This document shows positions 35,248-44,400 of a stretch of DNA of 64,000 nucleotides, in pieces. The DNA is from Oricola nitratireducens (GTDB lineage: Bacteria; Pseudomonadota; Alphaproteobacteria; Rhizobiales; Rhizobiaceae). Positions within the stretch are counted from its first letter, which is position 1; each line of letters opens with the position of its first letter. The notes below the pieces were generated by a model. It saw only the letters and a list, made by a program, of their open reading frames with translations, ran no database searches and was not told the origin of the DNA. The DNA lies in contig NZ_JACZCS010000032.1 in NCBI RefSeq assembly GCF_014904745.1, positions 1 to 64,000 of the forward strand. The letters run 5' to 3'. A program made the translations under genes and the position numbers.

Positions 35248-35871
35248 ATGCCCTACGGATTCCTCGACATAGCAACGACACCCAGCGTCCGCGCAGCGCA
35301 GCGGGCCATGGGCAGCGACCGTGTCTACGGGAACTTCAAGGGCGACCGCAGCTTCGACAGGTTCACACCGAACGAAGCTGCCTTCATCGCGGCGCGCGAC
35401 AGCTTCTACATGGCCACTGTCTCCGAGACCGGCTGGCCCTATGTCCAGCACCGCGGCGGGCCTCAAGGTTTCCTGAAGGTCGTGGACGAGAAGACAATGG
35501 CCTTCGCCGACTATCGCGGCAATCGCCAATATATCAGCGTCGGCAACCTCGCCGCCGAGGCCCGCGCCGCACTGATCCTTGTCGATTATGCGGCCCGCGC
35601 CCGCCTCAAGATCTATGCCCATATCGAGGCGGTTCCGATCGACGATGATCTTGCGGCGCTCGTTGCCGAGCCGGACTACAGCGCAAAACCGGAGCGCGTC
35701 CTTGTGCTCCGCCTCGCGGCATTCGACTGGAATTGCCCGCAGCACATCACCCCCCGTTTCACCGAAGCGGAAGTCACCGCGGCGATGGCGCCGTTGCATG
35801 ACCGCCTGACCTCACTTGAAGCCGAAAACGAACAGCTGCGGGCCAGGCTCGCCAGCAGGGAAGGAGACTGA
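35248..35871 (+). CDS. pyridoxamine 5'-phosphate oxidase family protein
   Basis: The 207-residue protein is a split-barrel flavin-binding protein of the PNPOx-like group: [33 protein letters not shown] spans the FMN-binding strands, followed by [17 protein letters not shown] and [18 protein letters not shown]. The last ~30 residues form a coiled-coil-like helix ([15 protein letters not shown]), unusual for a barrel of this type and possibly for dimerisation. True PNP oxidase activity is unlikely; a flavin-dependent reductase or storage role is open. DUF1348 gene follows two bases later. Confidence 0.88.
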   Translation: MPYGFLDIATTPSVRAAQRAMGSDRVYGNFKGDRSFDRFTPNEAAFIAARDSFYMATVSETGWPYVQHRGGPQGFLKVVDEKTMAFADYRGNRQYISVGNLAAEARAALILVDYAARARLKIYAHIEAVPIDDDLAALVAEPDYSAKPERVLVLRLAAFDWNCPQHITPRFTEAEVTAAMAPLHDRLTSLEAENEQLRARLASREGD

Positions 35872-35873
35872 CA

Positions 35874-36347
35874 ATGGAAACCGAACGCCCGCCACTGCCG
35901 CCATTCACCAGGGTCGAGGACGCCGTCAGCAAGGTCCGCCTCGCCGAGAATGCGTGGAACACGCGCGATCCGAAACGCGTCGCGCTGGCCTACACGCCGG
36001 ACAGCCATTGGCGCAATCGCGCCGAGTTCTTCGAAGGCCGCGACAGTATCGTCGCCTTCCTCATCCGGAAATGGGACCGCGAGCTCGATTATCGCCTGAT
36101 CAAGGAGCTTTGGGGCTTCCGCGAAAACCGCATCGCGGTCCGGTTCGCCTACGAATGGCGTGACGACAGCGGGAACTGGTTCCGCTCCCACGGCAACGAA
36201 CTGTGGGAGTTCGACGAGTGCGGCCTGATGCGCCGCCGCATCGCCAGCATCAACGACGCGTTGATCGGCGGTGCCGACCGGAAGTTCCACTGGCCGCTCG
36301 GGCCGCGTCCGGAAACTCATCCGGGCCTCAGCGACCTCGGCCTCTAG
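35874..36347 (+). CDS. DUF1348 / nuclear transport factor 2-like protein
   Basis: The 157-residue protein has the SnoaL/NTF2-like cone fold expected of DUF1348: [42 protein letters not shown], and [24 protein letters not shown]. Family members are small soluble proteins of unknown function. Its start lies two bases after the PNPOx-like stop, so the two are cotranscribed. Confidence 0.9.
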   Translation: METERPPLPPFTRVEDAVSKVRLAENAWNTRDPKRVALAYTPDSHWRNRAEFFEGRDSIVAFLIRKWDRELDYRLIKELWGFRENRIAVRFAYEWRDDSGNWFRSHGNELWEFDECGLMRRRIASINDALIGGADRKFHWPLGPRPETHPGLSDLGL

Positions 36348-36595
36348 GGCCGCGCAAGCACCACCTGTCTCCGCCGGCCCGCTCGGGCCGGTGCGGCCGG
36401 CGAGGACCTCCTCGCGGTCGACGGATCGATCATGCCGGACTACGGCCGATCCAGCCAGTTCGGCGCGGCAATCGCCATTTAAGACACCCGATTGCGCGCC
36501 GGAGCCGCCGGACGTCCGGCGGATCATGCCGACGGCATGTCGCCGGCGGCTTCATCCCAGACGCCCGCGTGGCGCAAACCGAAAGGAAGACTGAC

Positions 36596-37093
36596 ATGAA
36601 GAACCTGAACACCATCATGGCGATTGCCTGTGTCATCGGCACGATCTCCGGCGTCTCGTCCGCCTTCGCGGCCGACGAATACAACGTCTCGACCGGCACC
36701 ACCGTCGACGGCCAGGGCGTCGCTCTCCGCGGCAACGATTCCGTTGCCCTGTTCACCGGACTGGACGTCACCCCCGGCCACGCCAAGTTCACCGTCGTGC
36801 ATGACAATGTCGCCTATTACTTCTCGTCCAAAGAGACGATGAAGCAGTTCTCGGCCGATCCGGCAGCCTTCATTCCGCAATATGGCGGCTTCTGCGCCTT
36901 CGGCGTCGCCAAGGGCCTGAAGCTGGACGGCAGCCCGCGCTTCGCCGACGTCGTCGACGGCAAGCTCTACCTCTTCCTCAACGCCGATGTCTTCGAGGCC
37001 TACAAGAAGGACAAGGCCGGCACGATCGCCAAGGCCGAAGCCAACTGGCCGGGCATGGAACACCGCACCGTGGAGGATGTGAACGGCCTTTGA
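36596..37093 (+). CDS. secreted YHS-domain protein
   Basis: The 165-residue protein has a signal peptide (NTIMAIACVIGTISGVSSAFA) and a YHS-type domain: GVALRGNDSVALFTGLDVTPG, YYFSSKETMKQFSADPAAFIPQYGGFCAFGVAKG, and LYLFLNADVFEAYKK. YHS domains are small modules linked to metal or haem-related proteins; here the product is periplasmic. GAAAGGA lies upstream. The 248-bp gap before it holds no clear gene, although 36420-36482 reads MPDYGRSSQFGAAIAI then a stop and may be the tail of a lost gene. It probably belongs to the LysR-controlled run, but its own promoter is possible. Confidence 0.88.
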   Translation: MKNLNTIMAIACVIGTISGVSSAFAADEYNVSTGTTVDGQGVALRGNDSVALFTGLDVTPGHAKFTVVHDNVAYYFSSKETMKQFSADPAAFIPQYGGFCAFGVAKGLKLDGSPRFADVVDGKLYLFLNADVFEAYKKDKAGTIAKAEANWPGMEHRTVEDVNGL

Positions 37094-37450
37094 TGCGTGA
37101 TGCGACCTGACCGGTTCGCACCACCCGCATCTGAAGATCCTGGAGGCAGGCCTCGCGAAAACCGTCCCCTTTTTCGCTCGCGGCCTCCAGGAGCCGGCAT
37201 CCCTCCCCCCGGATGCCGTCCCAAGGCGCTGGTGGCGATCCCCTCTCGTCACCAGCGTGCTTTCTGTTCTTTCCCACAAAATCGAAGTGAAATACCGGGA
37301 CGGAGTGGTGTCCAAATCGGATAACTGCCCCGCCACCTTTCGCCCAACTCCTTGTTTCCGCCCGCTATTCGCGATTCGCCACTCGCTCTCTATCCACCGC
37401 CCCCAAACCCTCCAGCACAATCCGCCAGCACGTTTCAAAGGAGGCAGGGC
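37094..37450. other. 357-bp intergenic region with a long inverted repeat
   Basis: CCTGGAGGC (37139-37147) and GCCTCCAGG (37183-37191) form a perfect 9-bp stem around a 35-nt loop containing CTTTTT; it may fold in the YHS-gene transcript. No open frame here has family features. The downstream half must carry the promoter for the next gene. Confidence 0.5.
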
Positions 37451-38134
37451 ATGGAATTCGACTGGCGCAGGGCGATAGACCGCTACAGCGAGGACCTGTG
37501 CGCCATCGCCGCGCGGCTGATCGTCATGGCCGGGATACAAGCCGGGCGAACGGCGCCGACCCTGCCGCGCCGTCTCTACTGGCGCATCCTCAGCCTGCTT
37601 CGCCACGCCGAATATGCGGCGCGCCGGCTGATCGTCATGGCCGCCTGCAAGCTCGTGACAATCACCATGCCTACGACCGAAGGGCGCAGAAGGCGACCAC
37701 CAAACTCCGTCATCCTCGGCCTGTGCGAGACCCTGCGGCGAGCCGCCGATACAGCGCCGGGCGCCCCCCTCCCCGCCTTCCAGCTGTTCGACCCGTTCAA
37801 GCGCACCGGCCATCCGTGGCTGGAGCCGGACGGGACCGCGGCCGACGAGGACAAAGATTTCCCGCCCGCGCTGCCCCCGGACGAGCCGGTCGACGCGAAA
37901 ACGCTGTGCCGGCGGATCCGCGCGCTCGCCAATGCGCTCTCCGATCTGGAGGGGCAGGCGCTGCGGCTGGCGCGGTGGCGGGCGCGGCGTCACATGGAGT
38001 CCGCGCGGCCCCGGCGCTGGTCGCCGCTTCGCCCGGGCCGGCCGCACGGCATCCGGAAGCGGCCGAAAACGCCAATCGGGGAATTGCTGAAGGACTGCCA
38101 TGCCCTCGCCCGGGACGCGTGGAACACATCGTGA
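37451..38134 (+). CDS. conserved hypothetical protein
   Basis: The 227-residue product starts at ATG 37451 directly behind a very strong AAAGGAGG site. The N-terminal half is helical and hydrophobic without a clear transmembrane segment (EDLCAIAARLIVMAGI, RRLYWRILSLLRHAEYAARRLIVMAAC). A proline/aspartate linker follows, then a strongly basic arginine-rich C-terminal part (ARWRARRHMESARPRR). I do not recognise the family, although similar arginine-rich proteins seem common in rhizobia. An in-frame start further upstream (37352) lacks a ribosome site. Confidence 0.72.
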   Translation: MEFDWRRAIDRYSEDLCAIAARLIVMAGIQAGRTAPTLPRRLYWRILSLLRHAEYAARRLIVMAACKLVTITMPTTEGRRRRPPNSVILGLCETLRRAADTAPGAPLPAFQLFDPFKRTGHPWLEPDGTAADEDKDFPPALPPDEPVDAKTLCRRIRALANALSDLEGQALRLARWRARRHMESARPRRWSPLRPGRPHGIRKRPKTPIGELLKDCHALARDAWNTS

Positions 38135-38280
38135 GGGGAAATCGTCACTGGATATCGTCAAAACCGGCTTCGGCAATGAAGCACCGGGCCGATTACACGC
38201 GCCCTTCCCTTTCCGCGGCCATCGCTTATGTTGCGATGCGGGAGGCCGATTTCTTCTCCACGGGGCTCCACTCAACCGAC

Positions 38281-39486
38281 ATGCGCACGACACCAGACAA
38301 TTCCACTCCCGGCGCAGCGCCGCGCGCCGCCGCCCCCGCGTCGATCGGCTTCGCCGCGACGATGCTTTTCGCCGTCGCCTGCGGCGCGCTTGCCGCCAAT
38401 CTCTATTACGCCCAGCCGCTGGTCGCGCTGATCGGCGACAGCATGGGGCTGTCCGTTTCGGCGGAAAGCACGATCTTCACGGCGGCGCAGCTCGGCTATG
38501 TCATCGGTCTCGTCTTTCTCGTGCCGCTCGGCGACATCGTCGAGAACCGCGGGCTGATCGTCGCGACCATGGCGCTCAACGTCGTCGCGCTGGCCGGGCT
38601 CGCATTCGCACAGGGCCTGACGGCGCTGTTTGCCATGTTGCTGATCGTCGGGCTGACATCGACCGCCGCGCAAGTGATCGTTCCGCTCGCCGCCAGCCTT
38701 GCGCCCGCCGCCCGGCGCGGCACGGTGGTGGGCAATGTCATGACGGGCCTGATCACCGGCATCATGCTGGCGCGGCCGGTCTCGAGCTTCCTGGCCGATT
38801 ACGTCGGCTGGCGCGGCGTCTTCGGCCTGTCGGCGGCGGTCGTCGCGGCCGTCCTCGTCGCCGGGCTGTTCATCATCCCGCGCCGCGAACCGGGCGGGCA
38901 GCACAAATATCATGCGCTGATCGGATCGCTCGGCAAGCTGATGGTCGAGCAGCCGGTGCTGCGCCGGCGCAGCCTCTACCAGGCCGCCATGTTCAGTTCG
39001 TTCTCGATCTTCTGGACCGCCGCGCCGATCATCCTGCTGCGCCAGGGCTATTCGTCGAGCCAGGTCGCGCTGTTCGCGCTTGCCGGCGTCGCCGGCGTCT
39101 TCGCCGCGCCGATCGCCGGGCGGCTTGCCGACCGGAACTACATCCGGCCGGGAACGATCCTGTCGATCGGTCTCGGCGTCCTGTGCTTCGTGCTCGCATG
39201 GTTCGGTGAAAACACGTTCTGGATGCTGGTGCTGGCCGGTATCGTCATCGACCTCGGCGTCCAGGGCAACATGGTGCTGAGCCAGCGCGAGATCTTCCAG
39301 CTCGACGAAGCGATCCGCAGCCGGCTCAACTCCGCCTACATGACCACCTTCTTTATCGGCGGCGCGATCGGTTCGGCGCTGACGAGCCCGGTGCTGGAGC
39401 GTTTCGGCTGGACGGGGATCTGCCTTCTCGGCGGCCTCGTGCCGCTGGCGGCGCTGGCCTGGTTCGCCATCGCGGAGAGGCGCTGA
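38281..39486 (+). CDS. MFS transporter
   Basis: The 401-residue protein has twelve hydrophobic helices in two halves and the drug-exporter-like loop GDIVENRGLIVATM after helix 2 (about residues 80-93), with a related loop GRLADRNYIRPG in the second half. The N-terminus (CGALAANLYYAQPLVALIGDSMG) is that of the YnfM/AraJ-like group that exports sugars or small drugs. Much longer open frame upstream is a shadow of the preceding gene; ATG 38281 gives the family start. Monocistronic. Confidence 0.92.
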   Translation: MRTTPDNSTPGAAPRAAAPASIGFAATMLFAVACGALAANLYYAQPLVALIGDSMGLSVSAESTIFTAAQLGYVIGLVFLVPLGDIVENRGLIVATMALNVVALAGLAFAQGLTALFAMLLIVGLTSTAAQVIVPLAASLAPAARRGTVVGNVMTGLITGIMLARPVSSFLADYVGWRGVFGLSAAVVAAVLVAGLFIIPRREPGGQHKYHALIGSLGKLMVEQPVLRRRSLYQAAMFSSFSIFWTAAPIILLRQGYSSSQVALFALAGVAGVFAAPIAGRLADRNYIRPGTILSIGLGVLCFVLAWFGENTFWMLVLAGIVIDLGVQGNMVLSQREIFQLDEAIRSRLNSAYMTTFFIGGAIGSALTSPVLERFGWTGICLLGGLVPLAALAWFAIAERR

Positions 39487-39508
39487 CGCGCCTCCCCGAA
39501 CGCCGGCT

Positions 39509-40885
39509 CTAGAGCGCGGCGCAGACTTCTTCCACGGCTTCCTTCGTCGCCTTGACGATCACGTCCGCCTCGTCCTGGCTCAGGCAGAGCGGCGGGGCGA
39601 AGCCGATGATGTCACCTTCCGGCATGGCGCGGGCGATGACGCCGCGTTTCAGCATGGCGGCGACGGCTTTCGCGGCGACAGTCTTGCCCGGATCGAAGAA
39701 GGTCCGCGACGCCTTGTCCTCGACCAGCTCGACGGCGCAGAGCATGCCCTCGCCGCGCACGTCGCCGACATTGCGGTGGCCGGCGAGCGCTTCCGCCATC
39801 TTCGCGTTGAGATAGGCGCCGACCGTGCCGGCGTTCTCCACGAGGCCGAGGTCGTCGATGACCTTGAGATTGGCGACGGCGGCGGCCGCGCCGATCGGGT
39901 GGGCGGAATAGGTCCAGCCATGGCCGATGGCGCCGAACTTGTCGGTGCCGTCCTCCAGCACCTTCCAGACCTTCTCGGAAATGATCGAGCCGGACAGCGG
40001 CGCGTAAGCCGAGGTCAGCCCCTTGGCGATGGTGATGATATCCGGTTCGATGCCGCAATGGACGGAGCCGAACATCGTGCCGAGACGGCCGAAGCCGGTG
40101 ACGACCTCGTCGGCGATCAGCAGGATGTCGTGCTTCTTCAGCACCGCCTGGATCTTTTCCCAGTAACCGGCCGGCGGCGGCACGATGCCGCCGGTGCCGA
40201 GCACCGGCTCGCCGATGAAGGCGGCGATCGTGTCGGCGCCCTCGCGCTCGATCAGGGCTTCCAGCTCGGCGGCGCAATGGGCGGAGAATTCCTCCTCGCT
40301 CTGGCCGGCGTCCTTGCGGCGGAAATAATAGGGCGCCTCGGTGTGCAGCACCTGCGGCAGCGGCAGGTCGAACTGCTTGTGGAACAGGCCGAGGCCGGTC
40401 AGCGAGCCGGTCATCAGGCCGGAGCCGTGATAGCCGCGCCAGCGCGAGATGATCTTCTTCTTCTCCGGCCGGCCGAGGACGTTGTTGTAATACCAGACCA
40501 GCTTGACATTGGTCTCGTTGGCGTCGGAGCCGCCGAGGCCGTAATAGATGCGGGACATGTTCGACGGCGCGCGGTCGATGACCATTTTCGACAGCGTGAT
40601 CGAGGCTTCCGTGCCGTGGCCGACATAGGCGTGGTAATAGGCGAGTTCCTTCGCCTGTTTGGCGATCGCCTCGGCGACCTCCTGGCGGCCGTAGCCGATA
40701 TTGACGCAATAGAGCCCGGCGAAGCCGTCGAGCAGGCGGTTGCCGTCGCGGTCCTCGATAAAGACCCCCTTGCCGCCGGTGACGATGCGCTCCGGCAACT
40801 CGCCGCGCGCGAACTGGGCGAGATGGGTGGACGGGTGGAAGAAGTGCTCGCGGTCCCACTGCTCGAGCGGATCGTTTCTCAACAT
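39509..40885 (-). CDS. doeD: class III aminotransferase of ectoine catabolism (diaminobutyrate to aspartate semialdehyde)
   Basis: The 458-residue PLP enzyme has the class III layout: LLDGFAGLYCVNIGYG near the N-terminus, YGLGGSDANETNVKLVWYY, the PLP-binding aspartate in LLIADEVVTGFGRLG and the Schiff-base lysine in ITIAKGLTSAYAPL (about residue 287). On its own it would be called an omega-amino-acid:pyruvate transaminase. Its position beside doeC, doeX, doeA and doeB makes DoeD the best reading. It is the last gene of the doeX-doeC-doeD strand, 29 bp after doeC. Confidence 0.85.
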   Translation of the reverse strand: MLRNDPLEQWDREHFFHPSTHLAQFARGELPERIVTGGKGVFIEDRDGNRLLDGFAGLYCVNIGYGRQEVAEAIAKQAKELAYYHAYVGHGTEASITLSKMVIDRAPSNMSRIYYGLGGSDANETNVKLVWYYNNVLGRPEKKKIISRWRGYHGSGLMTGSLTGLGLFHKQFDLPLPQVLHTEAPYYFRRKDAGQSEEEFSAHCAAELEALIEREGADTIAAFIGEPVLGTGGIVPPPAGYWEKIQAVLKKHDILLIADEVVTGFGRLGTMFGSVHCGIEPDIITIAKGLTSAYAPLSGSIISEKVWKVLEDGTDKFGAIGHGWTYSAHPIGAAAAVANLKVIDDLGLVENAGTVGAYLNAKMAEALAGHRNVGDVRGEGMLCAVELVEDKASRTFFDPGKTVAAKAVAAMLKRGVIARAMPEGDIIGFAPPLCLSQDEADVIVKATKEAVEEVCAAL

Positions 40886-40914
40886 TGGCGGATTTTCCTT
40901 TCAGGTTCGAGTTT

Positions 40915-42408
40915 TCAGGCCCAGTCGCGGCACAGATATTTGACGTCCGTAAAGGCCTCGAGACCCAAACGCGACCCCTCGCGCTCCAGCCCGGACTGTT
41001 TCATGCCGCCGAAGGGAATCGGCGCACCGGTGACCTTGGTGCGGTTGACGGCGACCATGCCGAAGGCAAGCGCGCGCGAGGCGCGGTAGATGCGGCGCGG
41101 ATCCAGCGTGTGCAGATAGGCGACGAGACCGTATTCGGTATCGTTGGCGCGGGTGAGCGCCTCCTCCTCGGTGTCGAACGGCGCGATGGCCGCGACGGGG
41201 CCGAAGGTCTCCTCGCGCATGATCAACGCGTCGGCGGGCACATCCGCCAACACGGTCGGCTGGAAGAACAGGTCGCCGGCGGGATGGCGCTTGCCGCCGA
41301 CGAGACGCTTCGCGCCTTTCTTCAGCGCGTCGGTGACGTGGTCTTCCTGCTTGGCGACGGCGCCTTCGTTCATCAGCGGGCCGATATCGGGATCGTCCAT
41401 GCCGAAGCCGACGGAAAGCCTGGCCGTGCGCTCGGCGAACGCCTTGCAGAAGGCGTCATAGACGGGGCGCTCGACGAAGAAGCGGTTGGCGCCCAGGCAG
41501 TCCTGCCCGGAGGTGGCGAATTTCGCCTTGATCGCCTCGTCGACCGCCTGGTCGAGATCGGCATCGGCGAAGACGATGAAGGGCGCGTGGCCGCCGAGCT
41601 CCAGCACCAGCCGTTTCACGGTGTCGGCACCCTGGCGGTAGAGGAGCTTGCCGACCTCGGTCGAGCCGGTGAAGGACAGCGCGCGCACGCGCTTGTCGGC
41701 CATCCATGCGCCGACGATCTCGGGCGCGTCGCCGGTGACGACATTGAACACGCCGGCGGGCAGGCCGGCGCGTTCGCCGAGTTCCGCCAGCGCGAGCGCG
41801 GAGAACGGCGTCGTGATGGAAGGATGCACGACGACGGTGCAGCCGGCGGCGAGCGCCGCGCCCGCCTTGCGGGTAATCATGGCGCAGGGGAAGTTCCACG
41901 GCGTGACGAGCGCGGCGACGCCGACGGGCTCGCGCCAGACCTCCACCTCGGCGTCGTGCAGATGCGAGGTCACGCTCTCGATGTTCGGGCGTTTCGCCTC
42001 CTCGGCATAGAACTCGATGAAGGAGGCTGCGTAGTCGATTTCGCCGCGCGATTCCGAAATCGGCTTGCCCTGCTCGCGCGTCATGATGACGGCGAGGTCC
42101 TCGCGGTTGGCAAGCATCAAGTCGTACCAGCGCCTGAGGATCGCCGACCGCTCCTGCGGCAGCATCCGGGCCCAGGCGTGAAACGCCGCGTCGGCGGCAT
42201 CGACGGCGGCGATACTGCCTTGACGACCGATCCGCGCGACTTCGCCGATCCATGTGCCATCGGCCGGATCGGTGACCGGCAGGAAAGCGGCGTCATCGGC
42301 TGCGGTCCAGCGCCCGCCGACATAGGCGAGCGACCGCATCAGGCGGCGGTCGGCGAGACCGACCGGCGTATCCTGGCGGGCGTCGTGGCGTATGGCGGCG
42401 CGGACCAT
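40915..42408 (-). CDS. doeC: aspartate-semialdehyde / succinate-semialdehyde dehydrogenase of ectoine catabolism
   Basis: The 497-residue NAD(P)-dependent aldehyde dehydrogenase has the cofactor region ALVTPWNFPCAMITRK, SFTGSTEVGKLLYRQ, the general-base glutamate in VLELGGHAPFIVF and the catalytic cysteine in SGQDCLGANRFFVE (about 300). The family is succinate-semialdehyde dehydrogenase-like. In the doe pathway it oxidises aspartate semialdehyde to aspartate. ATG 42408 is chosen because AGGAGA (42415-42420) stands before it; a later ATG at 42339 has none. Confidence 0.86.
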   Translation of the reverse strand: MVRAAIRHDARQDTPVGLADRRLMRSLAYVGGRWTAADDAAFLPVTDPADGTWIGEVARIGRQGSIAAVDAADAAFHAWARMLPQERSAILRRWYDLMLANREDLAVIMTREQGKPISESRGEIDYAASFIEFYAEEAKRPNIESVTSHLHDAEVEVWREPVGVAALVTPWNFPCAMITRKAGAALAAGCTVVVHPSITTPFSALALAELGERAGLPAGVFNVVTGDAPEIVGAWMADKRVRALSFTGSTEVGKLLYRQGADTVKRLVLELGGHAPFIVFADADLDQAVDEAIKAKFATSGQDCLGANRFFVERPVYDAFCKAFAERTARLSVGFGMDDPDIGPLMNEGAVAKQEDHVTDALKKGAKRLVGGKRHPAGDLFFQPTVLADVPADALIMREETFGPVAAIAPFDTEEEALTRANDTEYGLVAYLHTLDPRRIYRASRALAFGMVAVNRTKVTGAPIPFGGMKQSGLEREGSRLGLEAFTDVKYLCRDWA

Positions 42409-42531
42409 GGCGCATCTCCTCTGGCAGGGGGCGAATACTGCGAGGCTAGCAGGGGCTCCGGCGAGGATGCCTCCGAAGGTCCTGATACAGGGAGAGGATC
42501 TTTCTTTTTATCGGCCGCAAAACAGCGGATC

Positions 42532-43014
42532 TTACTCCGCGCTTCCCAGAAGCGCGGCGAGCGGGAGGCCGCCGGACTTGATGTCCTTGGTGACGATATA
42601 GGTGAAGTAGCGCGCCATGGCGGCCTTGCGTTCGAGCAGCGTGTCCATCAGCCGCTGGTAGGAATCGATGTCGCGGGCGACGACCTGCATCAGGTAGTCG
42701 TAACCGCCGCCAAGCGCCCAGCAGGCGACGATCTCGTCATAATGGGCGACCGCCTTTTCGAAGGCCTGGAACGCCTCGGCGCGGTGGTTCTCGAGTTCGA
42801 CGACAACGAACACAACCACATGAGACGCAACGGATTTCAGGGAAATCTCGGCGCGATAGCCCTGGATGACGCCGGCATCCTCGAGGCGCTTGAGGCGCTC
42901 CCAGCAGGGCGTCGGAGAGAGATTGATGCGGCGCGCGAGATCGGTCTTCGAAATCCGCCCCTCGCGCGACAGGATCGAGAGGATGCTGATGTCCCTGTCG
43001 TCGAGCTTGAGCAT
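42532..43014 (-). CDS. doeX: Lrp/AsnC family regulator of ectoine catabolism
   Basis: The 160-residue protein has an AsnC-type helix-turn-helix (LDDRDISILSILSREGRISKTDLARRINLSPTPCWERLKRL) and a RAM ligand-binding domain (VELENHRAEAFQAFEKA, WALGGGYDYLMQVVARDIDSYQRLM). In other bacteria DoeX/AsnC controls ectoine use and senses pathway intermediates. It is divergent from doeA. ATG 43014 gives the family N-terminus; a longer frame to 43092 is unlikely. About 120 bp separates it from doeC. Confidence 0.88.
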   Translation of the reverse strand: MLKLDDRDISILSILSREGRISKTDLARRINLSPTPCWERLKRLEDAGVIQGYRAEISLKSVASHVVVFVVVELENHRAEAFQAFEKAVAHYDEIVACWALGGGYDYLMQVVARDIDSYQRLMDTLLERKAAMARYFTYIVTKDIKSGGLPLAALLGSAE

Positions 43015-43108
43015 GATTTGTCCCGCCTCGCCTGCCGCTACCGGCACATGGTTTCGTCGGGATTCATACGCTCCGATGCCGCCGGGCGACAAGCGCGGGC
43101 GCGAAATT

Positions 43109-43153
43109 CGTCAATAATCGCGGCAAGTTGCGGCGCGGAAAATTATCTTGACG
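43109..43153. promoter_or_regulatory. candidate DoeX operator between doeX and doeA
   Basis: CGTCAATAAT (43109-43118) and ATTATCTTGACG (43142-43153) form an imperfect inverted repeat in the divergent region. It overlaps a possible TTGACG -35 box for doeA. Binding by DoeX is inference from position. Confidence 0.35.
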
Positions 43154-43214
43154 AGTTGCGCGCGCTGTCGCCTGTTTGCTTGCGGAACCTTTACCGCCGT
43201 CCAAGGAGTGGGGC

Positions 43215-44396
43215 ATGGCCGAACCGAGACGCGATTTCACGCCGGAGGAATACCAGTTGCGCATCCGGCGAACGCGCAGCGCCATGGCCGACAAGGGCCT
43301 CGATCTCCTGGTCGTTTCCGATCCTTCCAACATGGGCTGGCTGACCGGCTATGACGGCTGGTCGTTCTACACGCACCAGGCGGTGCTGCTCGGCATGGAG
43401 GGCGAGCCGGTCTGGTGGGGCCGCGGCATCGATGCGCTCGGCGCACGGCGCACGGTGACCATGGCCGACGAGAACATCGTCGGTTACGACGACATCTACG
43501 TCCAGAACCCGGCAATGCACCCGATGGAGACACTTGCCGGCCTGATCAAGCAGCGCGGCTGGGATACGTCGCGGGTCGGTGTCGAACTCGACAACTACTA
43601 TTATTCCGCCGCCGCCCACCTGTCGCTGACCAGGGGCCTGCCGGAAGCCGAGATCGTCGACGTGACGGGCCTGGTGAACTGGCAGCGCGCGGTGAAAAGC
43701 CCGACCGAGATCGAATATATGCGCCGCGCCGCGCGGATCGTCGAACAGATGCACCTGACCGTGGTGGAAAAGGCCGAGCCCGGCCTGCCAAAGAACAAGC
43801 TGGTCGCGGAAATCTACCACACCGCGATCACCGGAGCGGACGGCCATTGGGGCGACTATCCGGCGATCGTGCCGATGGCGCCGTCGGGCATGGACGCGAC
43901 CGCGCCGCACCTGACCTGGGACGATTATCCGTTGCAGGACAACGAAAGCACCTTCTTCGAGATCGCCGGGGTGCACCGGCGCTACCACTGCCCGCAATCG
44001 CGCACGCTGTTCATCGGCAAGCCGCCGCAGAAATATCTCGATGCGGAAAAGGCCGTGCTGGAATCCGTCGAGGCCGGTTTGGAGCAGGCCAAGCCGGGAA
44101 ACCGCTGCGAGGACATCGCCAATGCCTTCAACGCGACGCTGAACAAGTTCGGTTTCGTCAAGGACAATCGCTGCGGCTATTCCATCGGCCTGTCCTACCC
44201 GCCCGACTGGGGCGAGCGCACCATGTCGTTCCGGCGCGGCGACAAGACCGAACTGAGGCCCGGCATGACCTTCCACTTCATGCCGGCGATCTGGCTCGAC
44301 GACGGAGGGCTGGAGATCACCGAACCGATCCTGATCACAGAGACCGGCGTCGAGTGTTTCTGCAACACGCCGCGCAAACTGTTCGTGAAGGACTGA
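43215..44396 (+). CDS. doeA: ectoine hydrolase
   Basis: The 393-residue protein is an M24 (creatinase/prolidase) family enzyme: N-terminal domain LLVVSDPSNMGWLTGYDGWSF and a pita-bread domain with YHTAITGADGHWGDYPAIVP, EIAGVHRRYHCPQSRTLFIG and ITEPILITETGVECF. Members of the DoeA/EutD group open the ectoine ring to N-acetyl-diaminobutyrate. Classical M24 metal ligands are partly replaced, as in that group. AAGGAG lies before ATG 43215. doeB begins four bases after its stop. Confidence 0.92.
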   Translation: MAEPRRDFTPEEYQLRIRRTRSAMADKGLDLLVVSDPSNMGWLTGYDGWSFYTHQAVLLGMEGEPVWWGRGIDALGARRTVTMADENIVGYDDIYVQNPAMHPMETLAGLIKQRGWDTSRVGVELDNYYYSAAAHLSLTRGLPEAEIVDVTGLVNWQRAVKSPTEIEYMRRAARIVEQMHLTVVEKAEPGLPKNKLVAEIYHTAITGADGHWGDYPAIVPMAPSGMDATAPHLTWDDYPLQDNESTFFEIAGVHRRYHCPQSRTLFIGKPPQKYLDAEKAVLESVEAGLEQAKPGNRCEDIANAFNATLNKFGFVKDNRCGYSIGLSYPPDWGERTMSFRRGDKTELRPGMTFHFMPAIWLDDGGLEITEPILITETGVECFCNTPRKLFVKD

Positions 44397-44400
44397 GACC

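Noticed and set aside
40885-43344. An 819-codon open frame antisense to doeC and doeD
   Set aside because: It covers two well-defined enzymes on the other strand and spans their intergenic region. No recognisable domain.
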